Shown: positions 53,461 through 64,000 of the stretch, in pieces | Position numbering within the stretch: the first letter of the stretch is position 1 | How the letters are laid out: the number at the start of each line of letters is the position of its first letter | Assembly: GCF_004027225.2 (NCBI RefSeq) | Contig: NC_044279.2 | Span: 51,484,744 to 51,548,743 of the forward strand | Direction: 5' to 3' | DNA length: 64,000 nt | Source: Strigops habroptila | Lineage: Eukaryota > Chordata > Aves > Psittaciformes > Psittacidae | Notes under the pieces: model-generated | What the model was told of the DNA's origin: nothing | The model's database searches: none | The model's input: only the letters and a program-made list of their open reading frames with translations | Made by a program: the position numbers and the translations under genes

Positions 53461-56400
53461 TATGAATGTTATCTAGAGCCTGCAATACTTGCCCTGCCCC
53501 AACAGTCAGATTTGTCACCTGGAAATCTCCCTTCTCCTCTGTTCCATCAACAGCCTGTGTCTTCAGCACAAGCAAGGTGAATAATTTTAGTCTGTCCTTA
53601 TGTGTTTGAATGAGGCATTGCTCTTTCCAGGCCTTAAAATAGGGAGCAACTTTTTAGGGATTTGAAAATGGAACTTGGGACCCTAAGTCATCATGCATTT
53701 TTGAAAGATGTGCTCTGAACCCATATCATGTTACTTGCTCAGCTGCATAGCTTTTCCTAGGCTATCTGAAAGTGGATACTGCTGTGTTCCAAAGGAGGGT
53801 TATTTTAATATTGTGCTAAAATACTGACAATGAAAACTTGTTACTTTAATTAGGCAGTAAGCACTGTCATTCTGGGTCTTAAGATTTTGAGTAAGCAGAG
53901 GTTGATTGCTGAAGTAAATTTTTACCATTTTGGAGTTCACAGGATTTATTTTACTGCAAATGCTATTGGTATCTCCCTTGATGCCTTCCAAATTTCACTG
54001 GGTGCATGAGGTCAGGACAACATGCAATCTGAAAATCAAAAGGTAACTGGAACCAGTTACTTCATGGGCCAAGAGGACAAGTTTAACCAGAATGAGATAT
54101 CTTTTAGAGGAGACACAGCTTGCCTAATTGAATCAGAAGCTCCAGGATTTACATGGCAGTTCATCTTCAGACCACTTTGCGAATACACAGAAACTCAGCA
54201 ACCTGCTGGCCACAGATCAGACTACAGAATGGTGCAAGACTCATTTCAGCTCCACTGCAGAGTTGCTGAGCAGTTCAAGACTACAGTAGGCACTTCATCT
54301 CCCAGCTGCACACCATTTGGTGATAGGCCAGATACCAGGACTCTTAGTCTTATGAGGGCCAGATGTCCCAGTGAAATCACAATTTTTAGCTATTTGTTTT
54401 GGTTTCCAGATCAAGCCAGATAAGTCTCGATTTTTGCAAGCAAGCTGTGTGGCCACCTTTTCCATACAAGTATGCCATCATCTCCGCTTTCCAGATGGGC
54501 TGACTAAAAGCCAAAGCAATGCATCCCATAGACTTGGCAGAATTTATCCCAGTTTTTTATACCATCATCCAGTATTCATTCTAGGACCAAAGGTCCTGCG
54601 GCCAGCAGGATGCGACAGGGTGCGTCCCACCAAGTGTTCTTTTGACTTGGGCCATTCACTGAGAATCTGCAGCACAGGTTAGAGAAACTCTTTTAGCCCA
54701 TACCTTGGCTTTGCTATGAGGAACTTGAAAAATGAAACATAAAGATAATGTACATCATTGGCTTTGAACAAAAGCCAATAATGGAAAGCCAGCTCTGCAC
54801 CATCCTCTCTCAACCCAAATGCTCTTTTGCCTGCTGATTGGCAGCTGTATTCTGATTTCCCTCTTAGGACACTGATCATAAGCAAACTGCGAAATTACAC
54901 TTGAAACAGCCTCTGGGGAAAACCAAAAATCTTTGGAAAGAAAATATTAGAATATATATTTTACAGACAGTGATGGCTGTGACTTTAGGCAATACTTTTC
55001 GGAGTCACATGCATTGAGAATGAGCAGGTCTTCAGACTGTAGCATAAGACAGCCTAGGAAATCACCCCTGTAATGGTGACCCTGGGCTTGCTTTCTCCCT
55101 GGTGCTGGCCTCTTACAAGGACTGCAGCTATGCCGGGGGTGTGTGTAAAATACTAGCATTATTCCTTGCTAAAAATTATATGCACAGTTTGCATAGCTGA
55201 AAAATCACAAAATTAAATAGAAGGCAGGAGGGGAAAGGGTCTGAAGATTTTCACTGCAAGCAAAAAGCAGAAGATATTCCGAGTGCTGCTTCAACAAATG
55301 CAGAAAGGCTTTGAAACACTACCTGGCACAAGCCAGGGTCTAGTCCAGTGGTTCCCAATCTTTTTATAGCTGAGCTTCTCCCAGGAGAATAATCAGTATT
55401 TCCTACGCCACTGAATCTAACTGCTCACCTGCCTCAGGGCTGCCATCTCCTCCTGTTTGCTCAGGGTGCTCCTGCTTGAGACTCTGCAGTATCCAAGGCC
55501 TTGTATTACACCCATGCTAATGTGAAACTGGATGTCATGCCAGGTGTGCTCAGTTCAATCACACTTCCAGGTACTCTCCTTATTAATGTGCAGGGATCTC
55601 AAATGACATAGACAATGCAAGGGCTGTGCTGTGAAAAGCTGACAGGCATATTGGAAAAACGTATTTGCATAAATCTCAGCCCTTTTTCTCCCATCAACAT
55701 CTTAACAAGTCCTGTGAAAATAATGAAGTTGAAAGTCTAATCTGTTCAGCTCCAAAGAGGCTGAGACAGCAAAATGCAAGGAAATAAGAGCAAAAGGAAA
55801 GGAAAGGAAAATTTAGATTCTCATACAGCATTGCAAAAAAAGAAGAGATTATTTGAGTTTGTGGAAAAGAGATAGTGAAACAGTGGGGAGATGTGGCCCA
55901 TTTTATTTTTTCCTCTTCTTTAACACATTACCAAAGCCCTTGTCTTGCAAACACAAATATAATTGCAGTCATGCAAGAGGCACACACCCTCCCAAAAGAA
56001 ATGTGATCATTTGGAAGGCACCTCAGTGAAAAACATGAACACATCAATGTCCCCAGCTACACGTACCTCAAGATCAATGCTCCAGCCTGTGTGCTCTGCT
56101 CAGCAGAATCGCTGCTGCAAGCAGCAGCAATGTGCTTGTATAAGAACAGTAGGAGCAAGCCCGAGGACTTCCCCTCTTTTTAACATAGCTTACCTCTCTG
56201 TTAACCAGCCAGAACCACCCCTTTAAGAGGTACAGACCAGGTTTTAGCATGTGGGCTACTACAGTAAAAAGTGCCTTGGATTTGCTGGGTATGCATAAAA
56301 GAGCAATGGCCACTTTGAGCCAATGATCCCCAGATATTGAGCTGCCCTGATGTACACCCAGTGACTGTGCCACCGAGGAAGTGAGTGCAAAGTTTTCATT

Positions 56401-56640
56401 GCTCACTGATGAGGTCCATAACTGTTTTTACACCTTCTTCTCTAAATAAGGAAGCTGCCTGTTTGGCCTCTGACAGCCAAACCAATTTGACTCTGTTGCT
56501 TTCACCAGCCAATGAAACCCCACTCCTGCCTCCAGTCTTGGGTGACAGCATTCATCAAACCTCAGCCAGCCTGGAAGGACGGCAGGTTAGTGTTACAGCC
56601 ATGGCAGGCTTACCTCTGGCAAGCTGTTGATGTCAGAGTG
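53461..56640. other. Intergenic DNA upstream of FGF6
   Basis: No gene or mobile element recognised. A 133-codon open frame at 54022-54423 (plus) has no recognised domain. A purine-rich stretch with AAAGG units lies near 55793-55810. Confidence 0.4.
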
Positions 56641-56668
56641 ATGATGTGGGGAGGGACAGCCTCTGCAC

Positions 56669-56675
56669 TATAAAG
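56669..56675 (+). promoter_or_regulatory. FGF6: Candidate TATA box of FGF6
   Basis: TATAAAG about 258 nt before the FGF6 start codon, at a distance that would give a 5' UTR of roughly 225 nt. An E-box CACGTG lies at 56904-56909, just before the ATG. Function is inferred from position only. Confidence 0.4.
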
Positions 56676-56926
56676 ATGGGTCAATCAAATATAACTGAGG
56701 CTGCCCACCGGAGAGCAGGATCTACAAAACATGGTCCCCACCAGTTCGAGTCCTGCCGGCCTGTCTCTGCTTCCAACCCAACTGCGATCGGGCTTTAGTT
56801 TCATGTCAGCAATCTCTATTTGCTTTCCAAAAATAAGCCTCTGCCACCATGCTGAAGGGAGAAAAACAAGAAGGGCGGTATTTTTAGGGCCATTAATTCT
56901 GACCACGTGCCCAGGAGGTGAACCGG

Positions 56927-57266
56927 ATGGCCACTGCACAAAGACTTCTCATCACTATGTCCTGCGAAGCCAGCATTCACCGGACGTTGCCTGCTTTCAT
57001 TCTCCTAGGTTTTCTAACTGGGATTGCTTCAACACATCCAGTTGTAAGCAGAACTAATGGCACATTGCTGGAAAGAGGATGGCAATCTCTGTTGTCCAGG
57101 TCCATTGCTGGGATGTCAGGGGAGAAGTCAGATGGCAACTGGGAGAGTGACTATTTGCTAGGAATCAAGAGGCAGCGGAGGCTTTACTGCAACGTGGGCA
57201 TCGGGTTTCACCTTCAAATCCTCCCAGACGGAAGGATAAGCGGAGTTCACAATGAAAACCAATACA
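56927..57266 (+). CDS. FGF6: FGF6 exon 1 (coding part)
   Basis: Residues 1-113 plus one base: signal peptide, variable N-terminal region with NGT, and the first trefoil strands ending GVHNENQY. The donor is TACA|GTGAGT. A second in-frame ATG at residue 11 could also start translation, as in the human gene. Confidence 0.94.
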
Positions 57267-60200
57267 GTGAGTTGCATCCAGAAATGAAATAGAATAGATG
57301 TCACTTAATTGCTGTGAACTCTAGTAATTACCCTTCACAGAATGCAAATGTTATTACCTAATATCATTAATCTGTGCTACATCTGTTGCCTTTTAAAAGT
57401 CTCTGGGATCAATAAACATTAGAACCCATAAGGCTGAAACATGTCACAAATGCTTAGACAAATTTAGATACAATTTATTTTTACTCTGCTTTACTGCACA
57501 GATGAGAAAAGACAAACCAGGTTGAAAATCTTCTCTCTGCTGCATTTCCTCACTTCTCACCTTCTCATTTGCCTTTTGAATGCGAGAGGTTGTCACTGAG
57601 CTCAGAGTGCCAAAGCATGGTTTTGAATCCTAGCCGACTAGTACTTCTGGGGCACTTGGGGCTTACTGTTTCTGGTTGCTTGTTCTTATGAGTGCTCTTC
57701 TGCTACTGGAAGACTAAAGAAAAGCATTAGTCCTATGGATTTGAAGTTTCTGTAGAGAGCAGTTGCTAAAATCCTTTGCAGCTAAGATACTATAGGGGAC
57801 TTCAAAATGCAAGCCACACTTCTCTGAGGCTCAGTAGCTAACAATTTTGTAATTATAGCATATTAGACAGAAATAATTGGCTTACTGGAAAGCCCAAGAG
57901 TTTGATCAGATCAAAAGAGTTTCATAGAGCAAAATAATTATACAGCTTGTGAGTACAATACCGAAATAATTATTTTAAAATCCTACGGCATGTAGTAAAA
58001 AAGCCAGAAGTTTCTTTGTGTATTTCTGTTTTGCTGGACCAGGAAGATAATTCTAATAACAGAATATGATGAGTTCATTAGGGTTTTTAAATAAACAAAT
58101 TATATCTGAGTTGCTTTTGTTTAGCTCTAAATTCTGTGATAATACTTCTTTTTTTTTAGGTCTCTTTGAAATATCCACTGTAGAGAGAGGTGTCGTTAGC
58201 CTGTTTGGTGTGAAAAGTGCTCTCTTCATTGCAATGAACAACAAGGGGAAGTTGTATGGAACGGTGAGTACAACTGCAAATAGTTTTTCAAGGATTAAAC
58301 AAAGGCTGCAAAGGTTCTGTATGTTTTTTTCCTTCTGGAAATCCCTGATTACAAGCAGAGAAAATAGCCTTTCAAGTACAGGGAGCCTGCCCAGCCTGGT
58401 GTCATCAGTGTTATTTATTCCAACTGGCAGTATGGCTGTTAGAGACCTGTTATTTTAAAGCTTTCCAATAAGATTGTAGAGGGAGCACACTAGGAAAATA
58501 AATGTTCTGCAAATAGTATGGATTAATTAGATTGCTCAACAATGAAAGACTGAACCTTGTTGATTCCCTTTGTCTATAAAACAAAAGGGTGTGGTCTGCA
58601 ACCCCCACCCCCAAGGTCAAGTGTGTGTGTATGCCCAAGATTGTGTGTGTGTTATGCGATTGCATGCATATGTGTGTGCATACAGGCTTGTGTAGGAAAG
58701 ACACAATTAGAGCCATCTATACTAGCTACCATTAGTAAAATCATGAACACATGCTTCCCCCTACCAAAAACAACCACACCATGAAGAATAAATAGTAAGT
58801 CTACCCTACAAAGTCAACATACGCTCTTGGGGTTATTTTAATGACCAGTTTTGTGAGATCAGTCCAAAAGGGTGAGAAAACAATAATAGCTATTAACAAT
58901 GGTATGCAGGTCATACTGAAATACCATCACCATCATCCTCATCTAGAAAGTGCTAGCTATGACATCTAAATGCAATTTAATCTCCAAGGCATGAGCAAGG
59001 CAACTCCAGTCTCAACATTCAGCAGAAAAAACGCTTGTTAGGAAGCAGGTTTGCAAGAGGCTGGCTTTGGGTGATAGGCAAAAGCAGTCCATCTCCAAGT
59101 AACGAATGGCACTGACACATTCGTGTCTTTTGCCAAGAAACAACAAAGCCATTTCCTTTGAAACAGCTGTACTTTCAACAAAGCATTTCAGTTCCTTAAT
59201 AAAACACCAAATGTTGCAAATGACGCATAGCCATTCTTGAACTGACTGTTTCCTGCTCACACGGAGAATGACAATGGGAAGTTCTAGGGTTCCACACTAG
59301 GAATATTTTTTTAATCATGTCTGATTTCAAGCACCTAAAAAGCGCCACAAGTCCAACTGCTTAGCTTGGCTAGGCCTTTCTAAAGAAATGCAGTGTCTGT
59401 CTTCACAACTCTCTAATTTTTTTTCCCCCCAGTTTCATTCCATCTTGTTTATTTTCCTGGCAGCGTTCAAGGCCAGGTTGGACAGAGCCTTGGGCAGCAT
59501 GGTCTAGTGTGAAGCATCCCTACCCACGACAGAGGGGTTGGAACTAGGTGTTCTTAAGGTTCTCTTTCCAACCCAAACCATTCTGTGACTCTATGATTTT
59601 CAAAGACATTTTTAAAAGCTTTAAGAGATGTGCATTTTCCCTTGCACAATGTAATGCCCTACCTTAAACTCTTACGAGCTTTGTTTGATGTTTTTATGAA
59701 GAAGTCTAAATAGAGCATCACTGGTGGTGTCTTGTGTGCCAAACATTTAATGTCAGGCAGTTATTCTGCTTTCTCTTTAAATTTCCTTGGTGCTCTGTGT
59801 TTGTCTCCTGCTTGTCCTTGCACCTCCTCTGTCAGATAACTCTCTCTCCTTGGATGTATGTGATGTGACATGAAGAAAAATAAAACTGTTTTCCCGGTTT
59901 AGAACCTGCTGCATGTCTCACTAGCAGCTAAATATAGTATCACTAATGATTTAAAGAAAAGATCTAGTGCTGATCTGAGGTCTTATTCAAATGCCTTATT
60001 CAAGCAAATACTTCTCCCTGGACAAGAACTGAAGGTTTTGACAGCCAGCATGTCGTTCTTTTATAGATTACAGGACCTCTTGCAGAGGGGAAGCGTGAAA
60101 TAAAGCTGCGTCATTTGGACAAAAGGGCATGATGCTGACAGAAACTATTGCTTTTATTGCTTGCAAATAAAATGAAGAAATCTTACGATAAATTAACTTG

Positions 60201-60615
60201 ATCTGTCACAGGAAGTGCACAGTCCATTATCCGGACAGGTGGCATCTGGGTTCATCTGACACCAAATTAGCACTGAGGAGGGAGATTTATTGTTGGATGC
60301 AGTCACTGCAGCACCACCTGTTGCACACTGCAACAAGCTCTTCTGTACTAACACTAGTAAGAGAAATGACTTGAGTCTTCTTGAGATATTTATTGTACCT
60401 GCTTTGTTCTTCCCCCCGCCCCCCGTCCTATTCTTTAGGCTGTTTTCCAAGATGAGTGCAAATTCAAAGAAACCTTGCTGCCTAATAACTACAATGCATA
60501 TGAATCAAATGCTTACCGTGGTGCTTACATAGCACTCAGCAAACATGGGCGAGTGAAGAGAGGAAACAAGGTTTCTCCTGCTATGACAGTGACCCATTTT
60601 TTACCGAGAATATAA
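56927..60615 (+). CDS. FGF6: Fibroblast growth factor 6, complete, three exons
   Basis: FGF6 is a secreted heparin-binding ligand of FGF receptors (FGF4/FGF6 subfamily), linked to skeletal muscle growth and repair. Exons: 56927-57266, 58160-58263, 60439-60615; phases join to 621 nt, 206 aa (human 208). A hydrophobic segment [15 protein letters not shown] (residues about 21-35) acts as signal peptide; one N-glycosylation site NGT at 44-46. The beta-trefoil core starts near residue 80: [74 protein letters not shown], with C-terminal THFLPRI. Cys88 and Cys155 sit at the family's conserved positions. The start was chosen because [12 protein letters not shown] aligns with human MALGQKLFITMS. FGF4 is the closest alternative, but the neighbours C12orf4 and RAD51AP1 favour FGF6. 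Confidence 0.95.
57267..58159 (+). other. FGF6: FGF6 intron 1
   Basis: 893 bp, starts GTGAGTTG and ends in TTTTTTTTTAG. No mobile element recognised. Confidence 0.85.
58160..58263 (+). CDS. FGF6: FGF6 exon 2
   Basis: 104 bp, the standard size of the middle exon in FGF genes, encoding [20 protein letters not shown] and [15 protein letters not shown] (residues 114-148). Ends in phase 0 at ACG|GTGAGT. Highly conserved. Confidence 0.95.
58619..58682. repeat. Imperfect (TG)n tract
   Basis: TG dinucleotide runs interrupted by ATGCCCAAGAT and ATGCGATTGCATGCATA in FGF6 intron 2. Potentially length-variable. Confidence 0.8.
59459..59597 (+). mobile_element. CR1 LINE 3' fragment in FGF6 intron 2
   Basis: GTTCAAGGCCAGGTTGGACA, GAGCCTTGGGCAGCATGGTC, GGGGTTGGAACTAGGTGTTC and CTGTGACTCTATGA are the CR1 3' terminal 140 bp in plus orientation. 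Confidence 0.9.
60439..60615 (+). CDS. FGF6: FGF6 exon 3 (coding part)
   Basis: Residues 149-206 and [43 protein letters not shown] and [18 protein letters not shown]. The acceptor is TTCTTTAG|GC after a C-rich tract. It carries heparin- and receptor-contacting strands of the trefoil. Confidence 0.95.
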   Translation, partial: AVFQDECKFKETLLPNNYNAYESNAYRGAYIALSKHGRVKRGNKVSPAMTVTHFLPRI

Positions 60616-63600
60616 ACATGGGCAAAACTGAAGATTAAATCCCAGGAAAAACTGTTTCAATTTGCACATGGGAATAATCTCCCAGGTAAAGTATTTATAC
60701 TGTTCATTGAAAAAAAAAAATCTGTATATCTATGTGTATATTTGGATAAAAATATTTGTACTAGATTCATCACATAGCATATGTAATATAATGCTACTTC
60801 TCTTCTACTCTGTGCAAGTTTTACATGGCTGTGTGCCTCCTTTGGTGCTGAACAGAGAAAAATGCAAGCTGAATTGTAAAGGAAGTATTTGGAAGACATA
60901 GAATGGCTGTGGGTAATCATCTGATCAATCATAGATTATTTACTAAATAATATGAATTACCTCAGATAATAACCTTTCATAGTGAGCTGTTTACATATCA
61001 TGGGCCAAATCACTAGAGGACTTTGCTTCATCAGAGCTTCAAGCAGTTCACTCCATCTGAATATTTGCCTGCACGTCCCGTTCTACACACTGTGTCCTGT
61101 CTTCTAAAGTCGTCAGTCTATGATACCGATCATTAGGATGCCAATTCCACAACTGTTTCTATACAAGCAAACTGTCTACTCCCAGAGTCCCTCTATCTAT
61201 GAAGGGATTCTCCAGGATCTCCTCACATGGACTTGTTAGCAAAATGGAGATCTACAATCAGTTTCCCTTAGGAAGGGCCACAGGATAAGTGACAGATGGG
61301 CCTCAAATGCAAAATATATTTGGAGTTGGGGATTTTGAATGGCATTTTGTGAGCTTAGTTTAGATTCACCTCAAATACAAAAGTGTACATCTTTAGTATA
61401 AATACATATGTATATATATAGACATGGGATATGTGAGTGTGTACCTATGTAATTACATACTTTTAACGAATCAAACATCCCAGTCTTTAGATGCCCAGGT
61501 GCCTTTATATGTGTACACACAAGAAAGAACATAAATATTTAAGGACACTGTGTTTCATTTAGGCTGAACCTTGTTAATCTCTAAGAACTAGAACTGGTCT
61601 GCAGCATGCATTTTATTAAACATATGAAATTCATGAAAGCTTCCAGCAGAGGGTTATTTTAGAAAACTTCTCTGCTTTGAATTTTCTGCTTTGAATTTAC
61701 TGCTTTAAGTATATTTGATTCTTCTCTGTCATACCTCACTGAGGTATGAGAAACAGAAGAAGAAGGAGGCTAAATAAGCACGTCTTCCTGTGTTGGGGTA
61801 GAGGAATTTGTGCTGTAATTCCAATTTCTGTCACTTGCAAAGCATCCATTTCAAAGACAACACAGCAAGCTGTATGAAATACTCTCCAAAGCTCTCCTAG
61901 GAGCCATACAAATGGTGCATAACATTGCCTTACTATTCTGACAACCTTTTTCCAGATCACCAATGAAGCTACATTCTCTGTGCCTTTGAAGGAGTATTTT
62001 AAGAGGCCCTAAGTCAATAGCCACTATAAATGTCAGTTACTAGAAGCCTTGGGATTCCTGCACTGATGGCGTGCTCCTAAATTTGAAACTAGATTCAATG
62101 CAATGTCAGAGCATGAGCATTTTCAGCATAGATGGACCATGCTGCTGTAGAAGTGAGCATCTGAGTGCAAGATAATCTCCCACATCCAGCCAAAATGTGG
62201 CTATGTCCAGCCTTGACATGCCATTCTATTTGCAGGGGGTGTCTATTCATGATGAATTTGAGCCTTCTGACATGCATGACAAACACTGTCAAGGCTAGGT
62301 CCTCAGTTGGAATAAACCACCCTTGTAAGACTACAGTTCATAGTTGCAAAAGATTTGGCCCAAAGAGCACACCTACAAGAATGTATCTACAGCCATGCTT
62401 TCTGAAAAGTTGTCAAGACAATTGTTTTGTGAACAGGATACAGTTTTCCAGCTCCTTTTGTGTGATTTATACTTGAATTTGTTTTGCTCAAGTGTAAGTG
62501 GTGACCACAGTGTAAATGATGAGAAAAGAAAAATGGAATACTGCTTACAGTACATGAATGGGACAGTTTGGATATGGCGAAGGAAAGGAGTTACCCTTCA
62601 TTTTTTGGTCTTGCAGTATATAGAGAGAAGCTAAGTTGGCACACTTTGTTCATCCACAATGTGTGCAGCAGTTTGCTTTGGAAAGATGTGCATTTTTAAG
62701 AGAAAAAGCAGAATGGTTTGGGTGGGGAGAAAAAGTCAGAGGAAAGTTTGGAGGATATCAGATGGTTACATCAAGCTAGAATCTCCAGATAGGAAGACTA
62801 CAGCTGTGCTCAAGTACATTAGCTGGTAACCTGTACCCTTGTGTTATATTCCTAATTGTCTTTGAAATTAAGTTTGAAGAAGGATTGAAAAGCACATGGA
62901 TGTAGAAGAAATCATAGTTTGAATGCTGACACACAAGTTTGTTTCTGATTACCAGTGTCCTTAGGATAGGATGAAGTCTGTTCCCTCCTAAACCAGTGCA
63001 GTCAAGAGTCATTTATTGTTGCCAGTACTGATAAATAATGGGATAGCTGGCATAAAAGGTGAGAATTAGACTCACTGAGTCCATTTTGCACATACTGGTC
63101 AACAGCAAGAACAAACTGTAGACCAGGTGACAAGAAGTCTGTTTGGACACAGCCTGCAAGGCTGAACTTGTTCTTAAGAACTGCAGTCCCTCGTGGATGC
63201 AGATTTGGTGGGCATTTGGAAAGCCCCGCCAGTAACTCTGCTGAGTTACTCTTTACACTGCTGCTTTTTCCTTATTGTATATCAGTGCCAGCCAAACCAA
63301 CATTGAAGTCAACACTGAAATCAAAAAGCGTCTCCCAGTGCCAGGAATCTGACTAATTCACTGAGGGTGAATCACATCATTGTCAGAAGTGACAATGAAA
63401 GATGCCATTGCCAGGAGTGATAGCTGTGTCAGGAAACCCCTCCAGCACAAATAGTGCAATACAGAAGTGTTCTGGAGTTTTAGAGTAGTTGGATATGCTA
63501 CTTTGACAGAGATGAATGCATAGCAACTTTCAGGAGAGGAGTTACGGGAAGTGTTGACACATTAATGCAGATGTGCAAGCAGTCTAGGAGCAGCTCACAG

Positions 63601-64000
63601 TATCGGAATGCACTGTGGCAGTGTTCAAGAAGTGATGCGACTTGCCTGGAAAATGGCCTGATCCTGTTCTGCCTCAAGCTCTAGTAGCTAAATTCCACTT
63701 CCTCCTTCTCAGGCCATAATCACCTGCCTGGGAGAAGGAGGATTTAGGAAGACCACCACTCATTTTACACACCTCAGGATAAATTCATTGAGCTGGCAAA
63801 GAGGGAAAAAAAAAAAAACCCAAACAAACAATTTGTAAGCTGAATGTACATGATAAGGAGGCTGTAGAGACAATATGGGCATAGACTGGCAAACTCTCCA
63901 GCAAAACTTTATTTGAAAGAATAGTTCCATGGATACGTAACTACGTAAAAGAAAACTTATGAAAGTAAAGGAGCTTCTCAAATCAGAGACAAATTAGGAA
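60616..64000. other. FGF6 3' UTR and downstream flank
   Basis: No further coding exon recognised. Possible poly(A) signals are ATTAAA near 61615 and AATAAA near 62313; neither is convincing. A three-unit tandem of a TCTGCTTTGAATT-like motif lies at 61669-61707 and an A run at 63808-63821. Conserved gene order would place FGF23 further to the right. Confidence 0.45.
61669..61707. repeat. Three-unit short tandem repeat
   Basis: TCTGCTTTGAATT, TTCTGCTTTGAATT and TACTGCTTTAAGT follow each other; the third copy is mutated. Located about 1.05 kb after the FGF6 stop codon. Confidence 0.75.

Noticed and set aside
54022-54423. 133-codon plus-strand frame upstream of FGF6
   Set aside because: No domain, no splice context, and a length compatible with chance; kept only as part of the intergenic description.

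Overview
The window is vertebrate nuclear DNA, almost certainly from a bird. It has intron-split genes with GT/AG boundaries, CR1 LINE tails ending in the avian ATTCTATGATTCTATG-type 3' end, and three solo LTRs of one endogenous-retrovirus family. Protein content and order match the block RAD51AP1 - C12orf4 (FERRY3) - FGF6, which lies on human chromosome 12p13. A neoavian host is an inference from repeat style only.

Layout: (1) 1-2097, downstream flank and probable 3' UTR of RAD51AP1, no further gene recognised. (2) 2098-9899, minus strand, complete RAD51AP1 coding region in nine exons (about 319 aa). (3) About 9380-10530, a CpG-rich bidirectional promoter shared head to head by RAD51AP1 and C12orf4, with a 10-bp inverted repeat and an E2F-like site. 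(4) 10174-31221, plus strand, C12orf4/FERRY3: untranslated 5' exon(s), thirteen coding exons from 11804 to 31081 (550 aa) and a poly(A) signal at 31216. Its introns carry CR1 pieces and old MIR/CORE-SINE-like relics. (5) 31222-56650, about 25 kb of intergenic DNA with CR1 fragments, three solo LTRs at 39.3-43.7 kb (two as an inverted pair), hairpin-forming sequences and no recognisable gene. (6) 56927-60615, plus strand, complete FGF6 in three exons (206 aa). (7) 60616-64000, 3' flank without a recognised gene; conserved order would place FGF23 beyond the window.

The genes are neighbours by ancestry rather than members of one pathway: RAD51AP1 is a homologous-recombination factor, C12orf4/FERRY3 a subunit of the Rab5-binding FERRY complex that links mRNAs to early endosomes, and FGF6 a secreted growth factor of the FGF4 subfamily. 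The only visible shared control is the bidirectional promoter. I found no convincing new biological system. The observations most worth checking are a possible CR1-derived untranslated exon, in-frame alternative splice sites in both large genes, the inverted repeat in the shared promoter, a solo LTR with an abnormal 3' end but intact target duplication, and several hairpins. Exon edges were set by eye from splice consensus, reading phase and remembered human protein sequences; no alignment was run.
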